NCBI RefSeq assembly: GCF_049354825.1
Contig: NZ_CP186480.1
Coordinates: forward strand, 310,001 to 374,000
Source of the DNA: Novosphingobium sp049354825
Lineage (GTDB): Bacteria; Pseudomonadota; Alphaproteobacteria; Sphingomonadales; Sphingomonadaceae
Direction of reading: 5' to 3'
Length of the DNA stretch: 64,000 nucleotides
In this document: piece after piece, positions 17,895 through 26,494 of the stretch
Layout: every line of letters begins with the position of its first letter
Position numbering within the stretch: the first letter of the stretch is position 1
Notes under the pieces: model-generated
Databases searched by the model: none
Seen by the model: the letters and a program-made list of their open reading frames with translations, nothing else
Told to the model about the DNA's origin: nothing
Translations under genes and position numbers: made by a program

Positions 17895-17987
17895 TCACGG
17901 TGCCGATGACTTGGGCGAACCGCCTTTTGACCCGAGGTCGTTCAGGACGATGTGGCCGCGGTGATGCGTTTCGAACAGTCTCGCCAT
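17895..17987 (-). CDS. Candidate 30-residue open reading frame, function unknown
   Basis: ATG at 17987-17985 opens 30 codons (MARLFETHHRGHIVLNDLGS, then a Ser/Lys-rich tail) ending in TGA at 17897-17895. The hairpin-plus-T-run at 17884-17850 begins 11 nt later, the spacing expected for a real short gene. Against it, there is no convincing ribosome-binding site, one AGA codon is present, and the upstream DNA lacks the promoter layout common in this window. I do not recognise the peptide. It may be chance, or the end of a longer decayed gene (the frame is open back to 18080). Confidence 0.25.
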   Translation of the reverse strand: MARLFETHHRGHIVLNDLGSKGGSPKSSAP

Positions 17988-18538
17988 GCTTGCGCACGTG
18001 AGTGCCCGGCATCGCGATGCTCGTCGCATCGGGCCCACCCGATCCGAACCGAAGTTCGTACCTGGCGTATCGTCTCTCACTTTTCGGTGGCCCGCGAGGG
18101 CCGGCGTTCATCACCTGCATCGAGGCCGGCGTTTCCAAGCGATCCGGCCAAGACCATCACGCTTTGAATGACCGGTCCCGTCAGGTGGTAGGTCCGGACC
18201 GAAGCCCATTCCATCCCACCTGGCGGTTCCGTAGTCTGTCCCGAGCCATCCTGTCCGACCCGTACCGTCCTGACCGAAGTCCGACCTGTCCGAATCTTTC
18301 CCAGGCGGTTCGAAACCGACCTGCCGAGGGTATGCCGCTCACTAGCATCTGCGGTTCGCCAGGGTTGGCCCGAAGGCCGCGCGAGGCGTGTTTTCCGACA
18401 CTGCTGCGGGCAAGGCCCACGGACCGGAACCCGATTGACTTTTTCTTTTGCTTTCCGGGTTTTACCCCTTCAAGTTCAGAAGCCGTCTCGCCGTTCCGAT
18501 GACTTGAAGCTGCGCCTCGAAGCCGAGTCGGGCAAGCG
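17988..18538. other. Long region without a recognisable gene, with degenerate short repeats
   Basis: No open frame here has convincing protein-like sequence on either strand. The DNA contains many variants of two short words, CTGTCCGA (for example around 18260, 18285 and 18288) and GACCGAAG (around 18196 and 18272), giving an imperfect repetitive look between about 18180 and 18330. It also holds an unusually AT-rich patch at 18437-18470 (TGACTTTTTCTTTTGCTTT) and an inverted repeat with arms CTTCAAGT and ACTTGAAG (18469-18510). Possibilities are a decayed gene, an untranslated RNA or a structural element. Confidence 0.4.
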
Positions 18539-18586
18539 AAAAATGCGCAAGTTATCCACAACCGCCGGTTCGGCGGTGGACAACTT
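18539..18586 (-). terminator. Hairpin downstream of argG containing inverted DnaA-box-like sequences
   Basis: Arms run AAGTT-ATCCAC-CCGCC and GGCGG-TGGAC-AACTT (18549-18586) with a two-base bulge, forming about 15 bp. On the minus strand TTTTT (18543-18539) follows seven bases after the stem, so it is a plausible argG terminator 59 nt past the stop. One arm contains a perfect DnaA box TTATCCACA (18552-18560) and the other a near match, TTGTCCACC. Confidence 0.45.
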
Positions 18587-18644
18587 CGTAAACCACCGTC
18601 ATTGGGCCGGATTCTGCGTTGGAGAAAAGCTTCCGCAGGCTCCC

Positions 18645-19877
<1,233 letters not shown>

Positions 19878-19911
19878 GAGCGGATTCCTGCGATTCAGAC
19901 GGTCGGCGCGC

Positions 19912-19939
19912 CTCTAGGCCAGCGGCGAAGTCCACACAA
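19912..19939 (-). promoter_or_regulatory. Promoter of argG
   Basis: On the minus strand TTGTGT (19939-19934) and CTAGAG (19917-19912) are 22 nt apart, TTG to CTA, matching the window-wide promoter layout. The upstream flank carries two GTGTCAA copies in direct repeat, a possible operator. Confidence 0.5.
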
Positions 19940-20127
19940 GTTGACACACTTGACACCGTCCTGCGCAAACGGAGCTGCGGGGGCTTCGGCGGGATCAGGA
20001 AAACGGATCGGGGTGCGTACGCGGGACATGACGCGGTCCTGTCACGAATCCGGTGCTGTAGGACAGCCCTTGTCCGCGCCGCCCCCTCGGCTATCTGCGG
20101 ACAGGCCTGCGAAGCGGAGGACAGCAC

Positions 20128-20556
20128 ATGGCCGTCGACATCGTCATCTACCACAACCCCAAGTGCGGCACGTCGCGCAACACCCTGGCGATGATCCGCA
20201 ACGCCGGGATCGAGCCGCACGTGGTCGAATACCTGAAGACGCCGCCGGCGCGCGAACTGCTGGTCGAACTGATCGCCCGCGCGGGCATGGCCCCGCGCGC
20301 CCTGCTGCGCGACAAGCAGGCCGAATTCGCCGAACTGGGTCTGGCGGACCCGGCGTTGTCCGACGATGCGCTGGTCGACGCGATGGTGGCGCACCCGATC
20401 CTGATCAACCGCCCGCTGGTCGTCTCGCCGCTGGGCGTGAAGCTGTGCCGCCCCTCGGAAGAGGTGCTGGACCTGCTGCCGACCCCCCAGCAAGGTGCCT
20501 TTGCCAAGGAGGACGGCGAAGTGGTGGTCGACCAGGCCGGGCAGCGCGCGCGCTGA
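20128..20556 (+). CDS. arsC: Arsenate reductase (glutaredoxin-coupled ArsC family)
   Basis: Thioredoxin-fold protein of 142 aa. Catalytic Cys13 is in YHNPKCGTSRNTL, the hallmark of the glutaredoxin-linked ArsC family. The three arginine region (RALLRDKQ) and LINRPLVVSPLGVKLCRPSE near the end also match. It reduces arsenate to arsenite using glutathione and glutaredoxin. No arsR, arsB or acr3 gene is nearby, so it may be a stand-alone housekeeping copy. An ArsC-like stress protein of different function (Spx/YffB relatives) is less likely because the CGTSRN motif is intact. Confidence 0.9.
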   Translation: MAVDIVIYHNPKCGTSRNTLAMIRNAGIEPHVVEYLKTPPARELLVELIARAGMAPRALLRDKQAEFAELGLADPALSDDALVDAMVAHPILINRPLVVSPLGVKLCRPSEEVLDLLPTPQQGAFAKEDGEVVVDQAGQRAR

Positions 20557-20562
20557 CAGGCG

Positions 20563-21417
20563 CTAGCGCTGCGGCGCGTCGGCGCGATCGGGATTGCGCT
20601 TGTCGGCGACGTAGCTGTGGCCGCGCTCGCCCTTGACGATGTCGAACAGGCCGACCGCCTCGAACAGGGCGGGGAAGTTCTTGACCCCGTAGTTGCGCGG
20701 ATCGATCGGCGCCTGGCGCTTGGCGGCGCTGCCGGCGGCGGACATTTCGGCCCAGCCGTCGTCGTGCGCGGTCGCCTCCACCGCGCCGCGCAGCACGCCG
20801 ACCAGCGTGGCGTCGAGCGCGAGGGGCTTGTCGGCATTGGCCTTGGCGGCGGGTTTAGGGGCGGGCTGGGCGGTCTCGGCGGCCTTGGCGGGCGACTTGG
20901 CGCCGCCCCGGCTGCGGCTGCGCGCTGGCCTGGGCGCGGGCAGGTCGGCGCCGTCCTCCTCCTCGCCCAGGCGGTCGAGGTAGAGAAACGTGGTGCAGGC
21001 GTTGACGAAGGGCATCGGGGTCTTGCGCTCGCCAAAGCCGTAGACCTCGTGGCCGTTGGCCTTGAGCTGCATGATCAGCGGGGTGAAATCGGCGTCGCTG
21101 CTGGCGATGCAGAACGCATCGAGCTTCTGGGTATAGAGCAGCTCCATCGCGTCGATCACCAGCGCGATGTCGGTGGCGTTCTTGCCGGCGGAGTAATTGA
21201 ACTGCTGGATCGGCCGGATGGCGAATTCGTGCAGCTTGCCGGTCCAGCCCTTGAGCCCGTTCGATCCCCAGTCGCCATAGGCGCGGCGGATGTTGGCGGT
21301 GCCGTATTTCGACAGTTCGGCCAGCATCGCGGAAATCTTTGTGTGCGAGACATTGTCGGCATCGATCAGCAGCGCGATGCGGCGGCTGGGTGTTGCGGCG
21401 GGCTGGTCGGTGTCCAT
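20563..21417 (-). CDS. NYN-domain (LabA/DUF88-like) putative RNase with C-terminal LOTUS/OST-HTH domain
   Basis: A 284-aa protein. The N-terminal NYN (PIN-like) nuclease domain (about residues 12-155) carries the expected acidic residues in LLIDADNVS, AGKNATDIALVIDAM and CIASSDADFTPLI. A basic, Ala/Pro/Lys-rich linker (about 160-200) leads to a C-terminal OST-HTH/LOTUS-like module (about 205-275, with DDGWAEMSAAG and NYGVKNFPALFEAVGLFDIV). Such proteins are thought to cleave or bind RNA. The biological target is unknown. It converges on arsC with a 6-nt gap. Confidence 0.88.
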   Translation of the reverse strand: MDTDQPAATPSRRIALLIDADNVSHTKISAMLAELSKYGTANIRRAYGDWGSNGLKGWTGKLHEFAIRPIQQFNYSAGKNATDIALVIDAMELLYTQKLDAFCIASSDADFTPLIMQLKANGHEVYGFGERKTPMPFVNACTTFLYLDRLGEEEDGADLPAPRPARSRSRGGAKSPAKAAETAQPAPKPAAKANADKPLALDATLVGVLRGAVEATAHDDGWAEMSAAGSAAKRQAPIDPRNYGVKNFPALFEAVGLFDIVKGERGHSYVADKRNPDRADAPQR

Positions 21418-21638
21418 GATAATCTTTCAGTGACGAGCGCCCTGCGGCGGTGAATCCGCAGCCTACACGATGAACCGCGCAGCGTGCAGCAAATAGGTTG
21501 CCCGGCTTGCCAGCGGCACGCTCCGTTCGTAATCGATTGCCACCGGGATCGTGCAACCTCCCGGTCAGGCCACTTCCGGCTTCTGCCAGGGCCCAAGCGT
21601 TGCCTTCAGTCCCGCCTTGCGCGGGCAAGGAGGTATGG

Positions 21639-22955
21639 GTGACCGGGCCAGCATTTCATCATCCCGATTTTTCGGAACTGGTGCGCGTCTCGGCGCGGAT
21701 CGGGTGCCTGTCTTTTGGCGGTCCGGTCGGCCAGATCGCGCTGTTGCACCGCGAACTGGTCGATGAGCGGCGCTGGGTCAGCGAGGAGGAGTTCCTCCAG
21801 GCACTCAACCTGTGCCACTTGCTGCCCGGTCCTGAAGCGCAGCAGCTGGCGACCTGGCTCGGATGGAAGCTCCACGGATGGCGCGGCGGGCTGGCCGCGG
21901 GGCTGCTGTTCGTGGTGCCGGGCGCGCTGGTGATGCTGGCGCTGACGCTGCTTTACGCCGCCGCCGCGCACCTGACATGGTTCGCGGCGTTGTTCCTCGG
22001 GATCAAGGCGGCGGTGCTGGGAATCGTCGCGCAGGCGCTGGTGCGGATCGCGGGGCGGGCACTGAAGACGCGGCTCCAGCGCGTGCTGGCGGTGGCGGCC
22101 TTCGTCGCATTGGTCCTGTTCGACGCGCCGTTCCCGCTGGTCGTGCTGGCGGCGCTGGCGATCGGCGCGGCGTTCGGCGCACGGCGGCCGGACTTGCTGG
22201 CGCTTGCGCCGGCAATGCCTGCCGAGGCCAAGCCGGTATCGCATCCGTGGCTGGCCAGCTTGCGCGCCGTGCTGGTCTGGGGGGCGATCTGGGCGGCGCC
22301 GATGGTCGCTGTCCTGCTATTGCTGGGGCGCGGTCACGTGTTGTGGCAGATCGGGGTGTTCTTCTCACAGCTCGCGGTCGTGACCTTCGGGGGCGCTTAC
22401 GCGGTGTTGGCCTACATGGCGCAAGAGGCGGTTACTACGCACCACTGGCTGCTCGCCGGCGAAATGGCCGACGGGCTCGGCCTGGCCGAAACCACACCCG
22501 GTCCGCTAGTGATGGTCACCCAGTTCGTGGGCACGCTGGCGGCGATGCGCGCGCCGGCTCCGTTCACGCCGCTGGTGGCAGGGCTGCTCGGCGCAGCGCT
22601 CACCACTTGGGTCACCTTCGCGCCATGCTTCCTGTGGATCTTCGCGGTCGCGCCGTGGATAGGGCGGCTCCAGCGCGCGACGGCGCTCAAGGGCGGCCTG
22701 GCGGGCGTGACTGCGGCGGTGGTCGGCGTGATCGCCAACTTGTCGCTGTGGTTCGCGCTGCACTTGCTGTTCGCCCGGGTGAGCGTGGTTCAGGCCGGGC
22801 CGCTGCGCTGGCAGGTTCCCGATCTCGCCACCTTCGATGCGCGCGCGGCGCTGATCGCCGCAGTCGCGGCGGCACTCATTTTCAAGGTAAGGTGGGGCAT
22901 CGTGCCGGTGCTGGGCATCTGCGCGGCCTTAGGGTTGGCAATGTCGGCCTTGTGA
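21639..22955 (+). CDS. chrA: Chromate transporter, ChrA family (fused two-domain type)
   Basis: Membrane protein of about 438 aa with two homologous CHR halves. The first half has GCLSFGGPVGQIALLHRELV and LCHLLPGPEAQQLATWLGW, and the second has QLAVVTFGGAYAVLAYMAQE and GLAETTPGPLVMVTQFVG. The duplicated FGG and PGP motifs are typical of long-chain ChrA chromate/sulfate antiporters. I start at GTG 21639, which has a full AAGGAGGT at 21627-21634. The overlapping ATG at 21635 is in another frame and stops quickly. No chrB regulator is adjacent. Confidence 0.92.
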   Translation: MTGPAFHHPDFSELVRVSARIGCLSFGGPVGQIALLHRELVDERRWVSEEEFLQALNLCHLLPGPEAQQLATWLGWKLHGWRGGLAAGLLFVVPGALVMLALTLLYAAAAHLTWFAALFLGIKAAVLGIVAQALVRIAGRALKTRLQRVLAVAAFVALVLFDAPFPLVVLAALAIGAAFGARRPDLLALAPAMPAEAKPVSHPWLASLRAVLVWGAIWAAPMVAVLLLLGRGHVLWQIGVFFSQLAVVTFGGAYAVLAYMAQEAVTTHHWLLAGEMADGLGLAETTPGPLVMVTQFVGTLAAMRAPAPFTPLVAGLLGAALTTWVTFAPCFLWIFAVAPWIGRLQRATALKGGLAGVTAAVVGVIANLSLWFALHLLFARVSVVQAGPLRWQVPDLATFDARAALIAAVAAALIFKVRWGIVPVLGICAALGLAMSAL

Positions 22956-22964
22956 CGACGGCGG

Positions 22965-23774
22965 TCAGGTGAAATGCGGCCCCGGCTTGTCGTACAAGCC
23001 CTCGTAATGGACCAGGTTTGGGCGCGGGCCGAGGGGTTGAGGCTGGCCGCGGCGGAAGGCCCATTCGCCGCGGTCGCAATCCTCGGCGCGGACGTAGCCA
23101 TTGATGTAGAAGCGGCGGTAGTGGTCCGACGCGTTGCGGCCCGAGCCGTGGACCAGGTACGGGCTCCACAGCGCCAGGTCGCCGGGTTCGAGCTCGAGGT
23201 CGATCAGCGCCGAGGGATCGAGGCCGGCGGCGACGAGAGCGCTTTCCTCGACCCGGCTGTGCATCACGCTCTGCCCGGTGGGGATGTCGATGGGGCCGGC
23301 CTTGTGGCTGCCGGGCAGGATCTTCATCGCGCCGCTCCGCGCATCGTGCGGATCGATCGCCAACCCGGTCTGGACGTAGCTGGTGGCCAGGTTGCGATAG
23401 GCGCTGTCCGGCCGGCGAAAGCGCGAATCCTGGTGGTAGGCAAAGTCGCCTTGCCCGCCCGGTACCTTCCAGTGCACCTGGTTGATGATCTGCTTGACGT
23501 CCTCGCCGATCAGCGGGCGCAGCGTCGCCTCGATCCGGGCGGCGGTGCGGAAGCGGTCCAGCACGATGTTGTGATAGGACGGCCATTGCACCATCCGCAC
23601 CTCGCCGCCGTCGAGCCGGTAGTTGAGGTTGCCGTATCGGAACGAGCGGCCGAGCCCGACCCCTTCGGCGTGAACCTCGTCGACCGCGGCGGCAAGCTCG
23701 GCCACGGCGCCGGGGGGGAAGACGCCCCGCACGATCGCATAGCCGTTCTCGGCATAGTCTTCGGCCAGGCTCAT
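22965..23774 (-). CDS. Phytanoyl-CoA dioxygenase (PhyH) family protein
   Basis: A 269-aa Fe(II)/2-oxoglutarate-dependent oxygenase. The double-stranded beta-helix carries the HxD iron ligands in AYHQDSRF and the distal His in SPYLVHGSGRN, with the 2-oxoglutarate-binding Arg in HYRRFYINGY. Family members hydroxylate lipids, halogenate or modify small molecules. The substrate is unknown here. The ATG at 23774 lies five bases after the stop of the Cfa-type gene upstream, so it is probably the last gene of a three-gene lipid-modification operon (25-26 kb). Confidence 0.88.
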   Translation of the reverse strand: MSLAEDYAENGYAIVRGVFPPGAVAELAAAVDEVHAEGVGLGRSFRYGNLNYRLDGGEVRMVQWPSYHNIVLDRFRTAARIEATLRPLIGEDVKQIINQVHWKVPGGQGDFAYHQDSRFRRPDSAYRNLATSYVQTGLAIDPHDARSGAMKILPGSHKAGPIDIPTGQSVMHSRVEESALVAAGLDPSALIDLELEPGDLALWSPYLVHGSGRNASDHYRRFYINGYVRAEDCDRGEWAFRRGQPQPLGPRPNLVHYEGLYDKPGPHFT

Positions 23775-23779
23775 CGCGC

Positions 23780-25060
23780 TTACTCCGCCGCTTCGCGTTC
23801 CGTATCGGTTACCGGCGCGCTGCTCGCCAGCCGCTCCTCCGCGGCCTCGATCCAGCCGCGGGTGATCGGCAGGGCGTGCCGGTCGCGCGTGTAGATGATC
23901 TGGAAGTTGCACAGCGCGCTGCTTTCGAACCCGGTCGCCGCGCCGGCGAGGTAGAACAACCACATGCGGTAGAACTTGGCGCCGAACATCGCCTCGATCT
24001 CGGCCCGGTGGGCGACGCAGCGGTCGTACCAGGCCAGCAGCGTGTAGGCGTAGTGCAGGCGCAGGATCTCGACGTCGGCGATCATCAGCCGCACGGGCTC
24101 GCTCGCCGCGACGGTTTCGGACAGCGCCGGGATGTAGCCACCGGGGAAGATGTACTTGCGGGTGAAGGCGTCGGTCACGCCCGGCTTGCCCATCAGGCCG
24201 ATGGTGTGGAGCATCATCACGCCCTGATCGGTCAGCAGGTTGGAACAGGCGCGGAAGAACGTCTCGAACTGCGGCTGGCCGACATGCTCGAACATGCCGA
24301 CCGAGACGATCCGGTCGAACCGGTCGCCGCGCGCGGCCATGTCGCGGTAGTCGATCAGTTCGAACGTCACGCGGTCCGCGACCCCGGCGTCCTGTGCGTT
24401 CTGCCGGGCGAGGGCGAGCTGCTCCTCGCTCAGCGTGATGCCGGTGACGCGCGCGCCGCAGCGCTTTGCCAGCCAGATCGCCAGCCCGCCCCAGCCGCAG
24501 CCGATGTCGAGCACGGTCATGCCGGGTTCGAGGTGCAGCTTGGCCGCGATGTGCGCCAGCTTGGCCTCCTGCGCCTCGTCCAGGGTCATCCCCTCGCGCG
24601 GCCAATAGGCGCAGGAATACTGCATCTGCCGGTCGAGGAAGAGGCGGTAGAAATCGTTGCCGAGGTCGTAGTGGTGGGCGACGTTCTTCTTTGACGACCG
24701 CGCCGCGTTGTAGCTCGCCAGCTTGTGCAGTGCCTTGTCCTTGAGGCGGCGCAGCGGACGCGGCGGGCGCATGCTGGCGCCGCGTTCCCACGGCGCGTTG
24801 GCGCGAAACAGGCGGACCAGGCCAAGGATGTCGTCGCCGGCCACCACCAGCGATCCGTCCATGAAGGCTTCGGCGGCGCCCAGCGCGGGATCGGTCACGA
24901 TGCGGCGGGCCGCCCTGGCGGAGGTGAAGCGGATGGAGACGTCGGGGAAGTCCGGGGCGGCCGTGCCATATCGCGCCGTGCGGCCGTCGGCGAACGTCAC
25001 GCCAAGCGTGCCCTTCTTCACCGCGCCCTGAAAAAACGTCTCGAGCAGCTTTTCGAACAT
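23780..25060 (-). CDS. cfa: Cyclopropane-fatty-acyl-phospholipid synthase family methyltransferase (copy 1)
   Basis: SAM-dependent enzyme of 426 aa that methylates or cyclopropanates unsaturated acyl chains in membrane phospholipids. The N-terminal lipid-binding domain (residues 1-about 110) has DPALGAAEAFMDGSLVV. The Rossmann domain has HHYDLGNDFY, the SAM-binding VLDIGCGWGGLAIWLA and the MFEHVGQPQFETFF block, and KYIFPGGYIPALSE follows. It is the middle gene of the operon, 18 nt downstream of the second copy and 5 nt before the PhyH-like gene. The two copies differ clearly, so they are old paralogues rather than a fresh duplication. Confidence 0.93.
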   Translation of the reverse strand: MFEKLLETFFQGAVKKGTLGVTFADGRTARYGTAAPDFPDVSIRFTSARAARRIVTDPALGAAEAFMDGSLVVAGDDILGLVRLFRANAPWERGASMRPPRPLRRLKDKALHKLASYNAARSSKKNVAHHYDLGNDFYRLFLDRQMQYSCAYWPREGMTLDEAQEAKLAHIAAKLHLEPGMTVLDIGCGWGGLAIWLAKRCGARVTGITLSEEQLALARQNAQDAGVADRVTFELIDYRDMAARGDRFDRIVSVGMFEHVGQPQFETFFRACSNLLTDQGVMMLHTIGLMGKPGVTDAFTRKYIFPGGYIPALSETVAASEPVRLMIADVEILRLHYAYTLLAWYDRCVAHRAEIEAMFGAKFYRMWLFYLAGAATGFESSALCNFQIIYTRDRHALPITRGWIEAAEERLASSAPVTDTEREAAE

Positions 25061-25078
25061 TGCTTGCCTGCCGCTTGT

Positions 25079-26377
25079 CTATTCGGCCGCTTCCAGGGCC
25101 TCTGGATCGAGATGCCATGTGGGCGCGGTTTCCGCGGCGCGCAAGCGGGCAGATTCCTCCACGATCCAGTCGCGCGTCATCGGGATGGCATCGCGGCGCT
25201 TCACGTAGATCAGCTGCCAGTTGACCATGCCGCCGTGGCGGAACGCCTGCTCGGCGCCGGCCAGGTAGAACTGCCACATGCGGTAGAACCGCTCGTCGTA
25301 AAGGGCGACGATCTCGTCCTTGTGCAGGACGGTGCGGCGGTACCATTCCTCAAGCGTGTGGCTGTAGTGAAAGCGCATCGCTTCCACGTCCATGGTCTGC
25401 CAGCCGGCCTTTTCCGCCTCGACCTGCAGTTCTGACAGGGCGGGGATGTAGCCGCCGGGGAAGATGTACTTGCGCGTCCAGGCGTCGGTCATGCCGGGCG
25501 GGCCGGTGCGCCCGCAGCAGTGGCTGATCATCACGCCGTCGGGCTTGAGCAGCTTGAGCGTATGGCGGTAGAAGTCGGGATACTGCGGCGTACCGACGTG
25601 CTCCAGCAGGCCGACCGAGCTGATCCGGTCGAATGTGCCGGTCACGTCGCGGTAGTCCATCAGCGCGAAGCGGACCTGGTCTGACACGCCGGCCGCCTTC
25701 GCGCGTTCCTTGCAGAAGGCGATCTGGTCGGGGGCGAGGGCGACGCCCAGGACTTCGCAGCCGTAGTGCTTGTTGAGATAGAGAGCGAAGCCGCCCCAGC
25801 CGCAGCCGATGTCGAGCACCCGCATCGGCGAGCCGTCGGGCTTTTTGTGGATGTAGAGCTTGGCGGCAAGGTGCGCCTTCTTGTCGAGCTGCGCCTGCTC
25901 GAGACTGACGAGGTTCGCCGGGTCGCGGTAATAGGCCATCGTATATTGCCGGTCCTCGTCGAGGAACAGCTCGTAGAGGCGGCGGGTCAGGTTGTAGGTG
26001 TGCTCGGCATTGGCGCGCGCGGCGCGGCGGTCGTTGAAACTGTCGAGCCGCGCGGCGAGCTTTTCAGCGGTGCGGCGCCACGGCCCCGCGGCGTCGAAGG
26101 CGTCCTCGCTCTGGTCCTCGCTTTGGCCGGCGGCGAACAGGACCAGATCGCGGATATCGTGCGGCGGCTCGATCACGAGGCGCCCGTCCATGTACGCCTC
26201 GCCCGCGCCGACGCGGGGATAGCGGGCGATGTGGTTGGCGGCGCCGGCATCGGACAGGCGGGTTCGGATGGGATCGCCGGTCCCGTCGCCGTAGCGATGG
26301 ACCGAGCCGTCATGATCGGTGACCACCAGCGTGCCGCGCCGGACCAGGCGGGCCAGCATCTTGTTGAGAAACCACAT
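25079..26377 (-). CDS. Cyclopropane-fatty-acyl-phospholipid synthase family methyltransferase (copy 2)
   Basis: A 432-aa paralogue of the following gene. It shares GEAYMDGRLVI in the N-terminal domain, the SAM-binding VLDIGCGWGGFALYLN, SVGLLEHVGTPQYPDFY, CGRTGPPGMTDAWTRKYIFP and a C-terminal FYLAGAEQAFRHGGMVNWQL. Its N-terminal region is shorter on motifs (TYNLTRRLYELFLDEDRQYT in place of HYDLGNDFY), so it may have a different lipid substrate or reaction. I start at ATG 26377 (MWFLNKMLARLV), supported by a promoter whose predicted start is only about two bases upstream. There is no ribosome-binding site, which suggests a leaderless message. It is the first gene of the operon. Confidence 0.9.
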   Translation of the reverse strand: MWFLNKMLARLVRRGTLVVTDHDGSVHRYGDGTGDPIRTRLSDAGAANHIARYPRVGAGEAYMDGRLVIEPPHDIRDLVLFAAGQSEDQSEDAFDAAGPWRRTAEKLAARLDSFNDRRAARANAEHTYNLTRRLYELFLDEDRQYTMAYYRDPANLVSLEQAQLDKKAHLAAKLYIHKKPDGSPMRVLDIGCGWGGFALYLNKHYGCEVLGVALAPDQIAFCKERAKAAGVSDQVRFALMDYRDVTGTFDRISSVGLLEHVGTPQYPDFYRHTLKLLKPDGVMISHCCGRTGPPGMTDAWTRKYIFPGGYIPALSELQVEAEKAGWQTMDVEAMRFHYSHTLEEWYRRTVLHKDEIVALYDERFYRMWQFYLAGAEQAFRHGGMVNWQLIYVKRRDAIPMTRDWIVEESARLRAAETAPTWHLDPEALEAAE

Positions 26378-26386
26378 CGACGGCCA

Positions 26387-26413
26387 GACTAGGGATGCGC
26401 GCGCCGTCGGCAA
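26387..26413 (-). promoter_or_regulatory. Promoter of the cfa-cfa-phyH operon
   Basis: On the minus strand TTGCCG (26413-26408) and CTAGTC (26392-26387) are 21 nt apart. The expected transcript start (about 26379) is two bases before the start codon at 26377. Confidence 0.45.
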
Positions 26414-26494
26414 GCACTCTTTCTCTTGCAATGGACGGGAAGCGCGGCGACACATTGTTGCAACTGAAAACACGACCGAAAGGGGCTCCTGACG

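Noticed and set aside
16013..18001. A 662-codon frame running from the mccA end across the permease
   Set aside because: Its sequence is repetitive Gln/Arg/His/Ala and it is antisense to the MHS permease, which has clear transporter motifs.
18552..18583. DnaA-box pair as a replication origin
   Set aside because: Only one perfect box and one weak inverted copy, inside a hairpin with a T-run; no cluster of boxes, no AT-rich unwinding element or dnaA/hemE neighbour.
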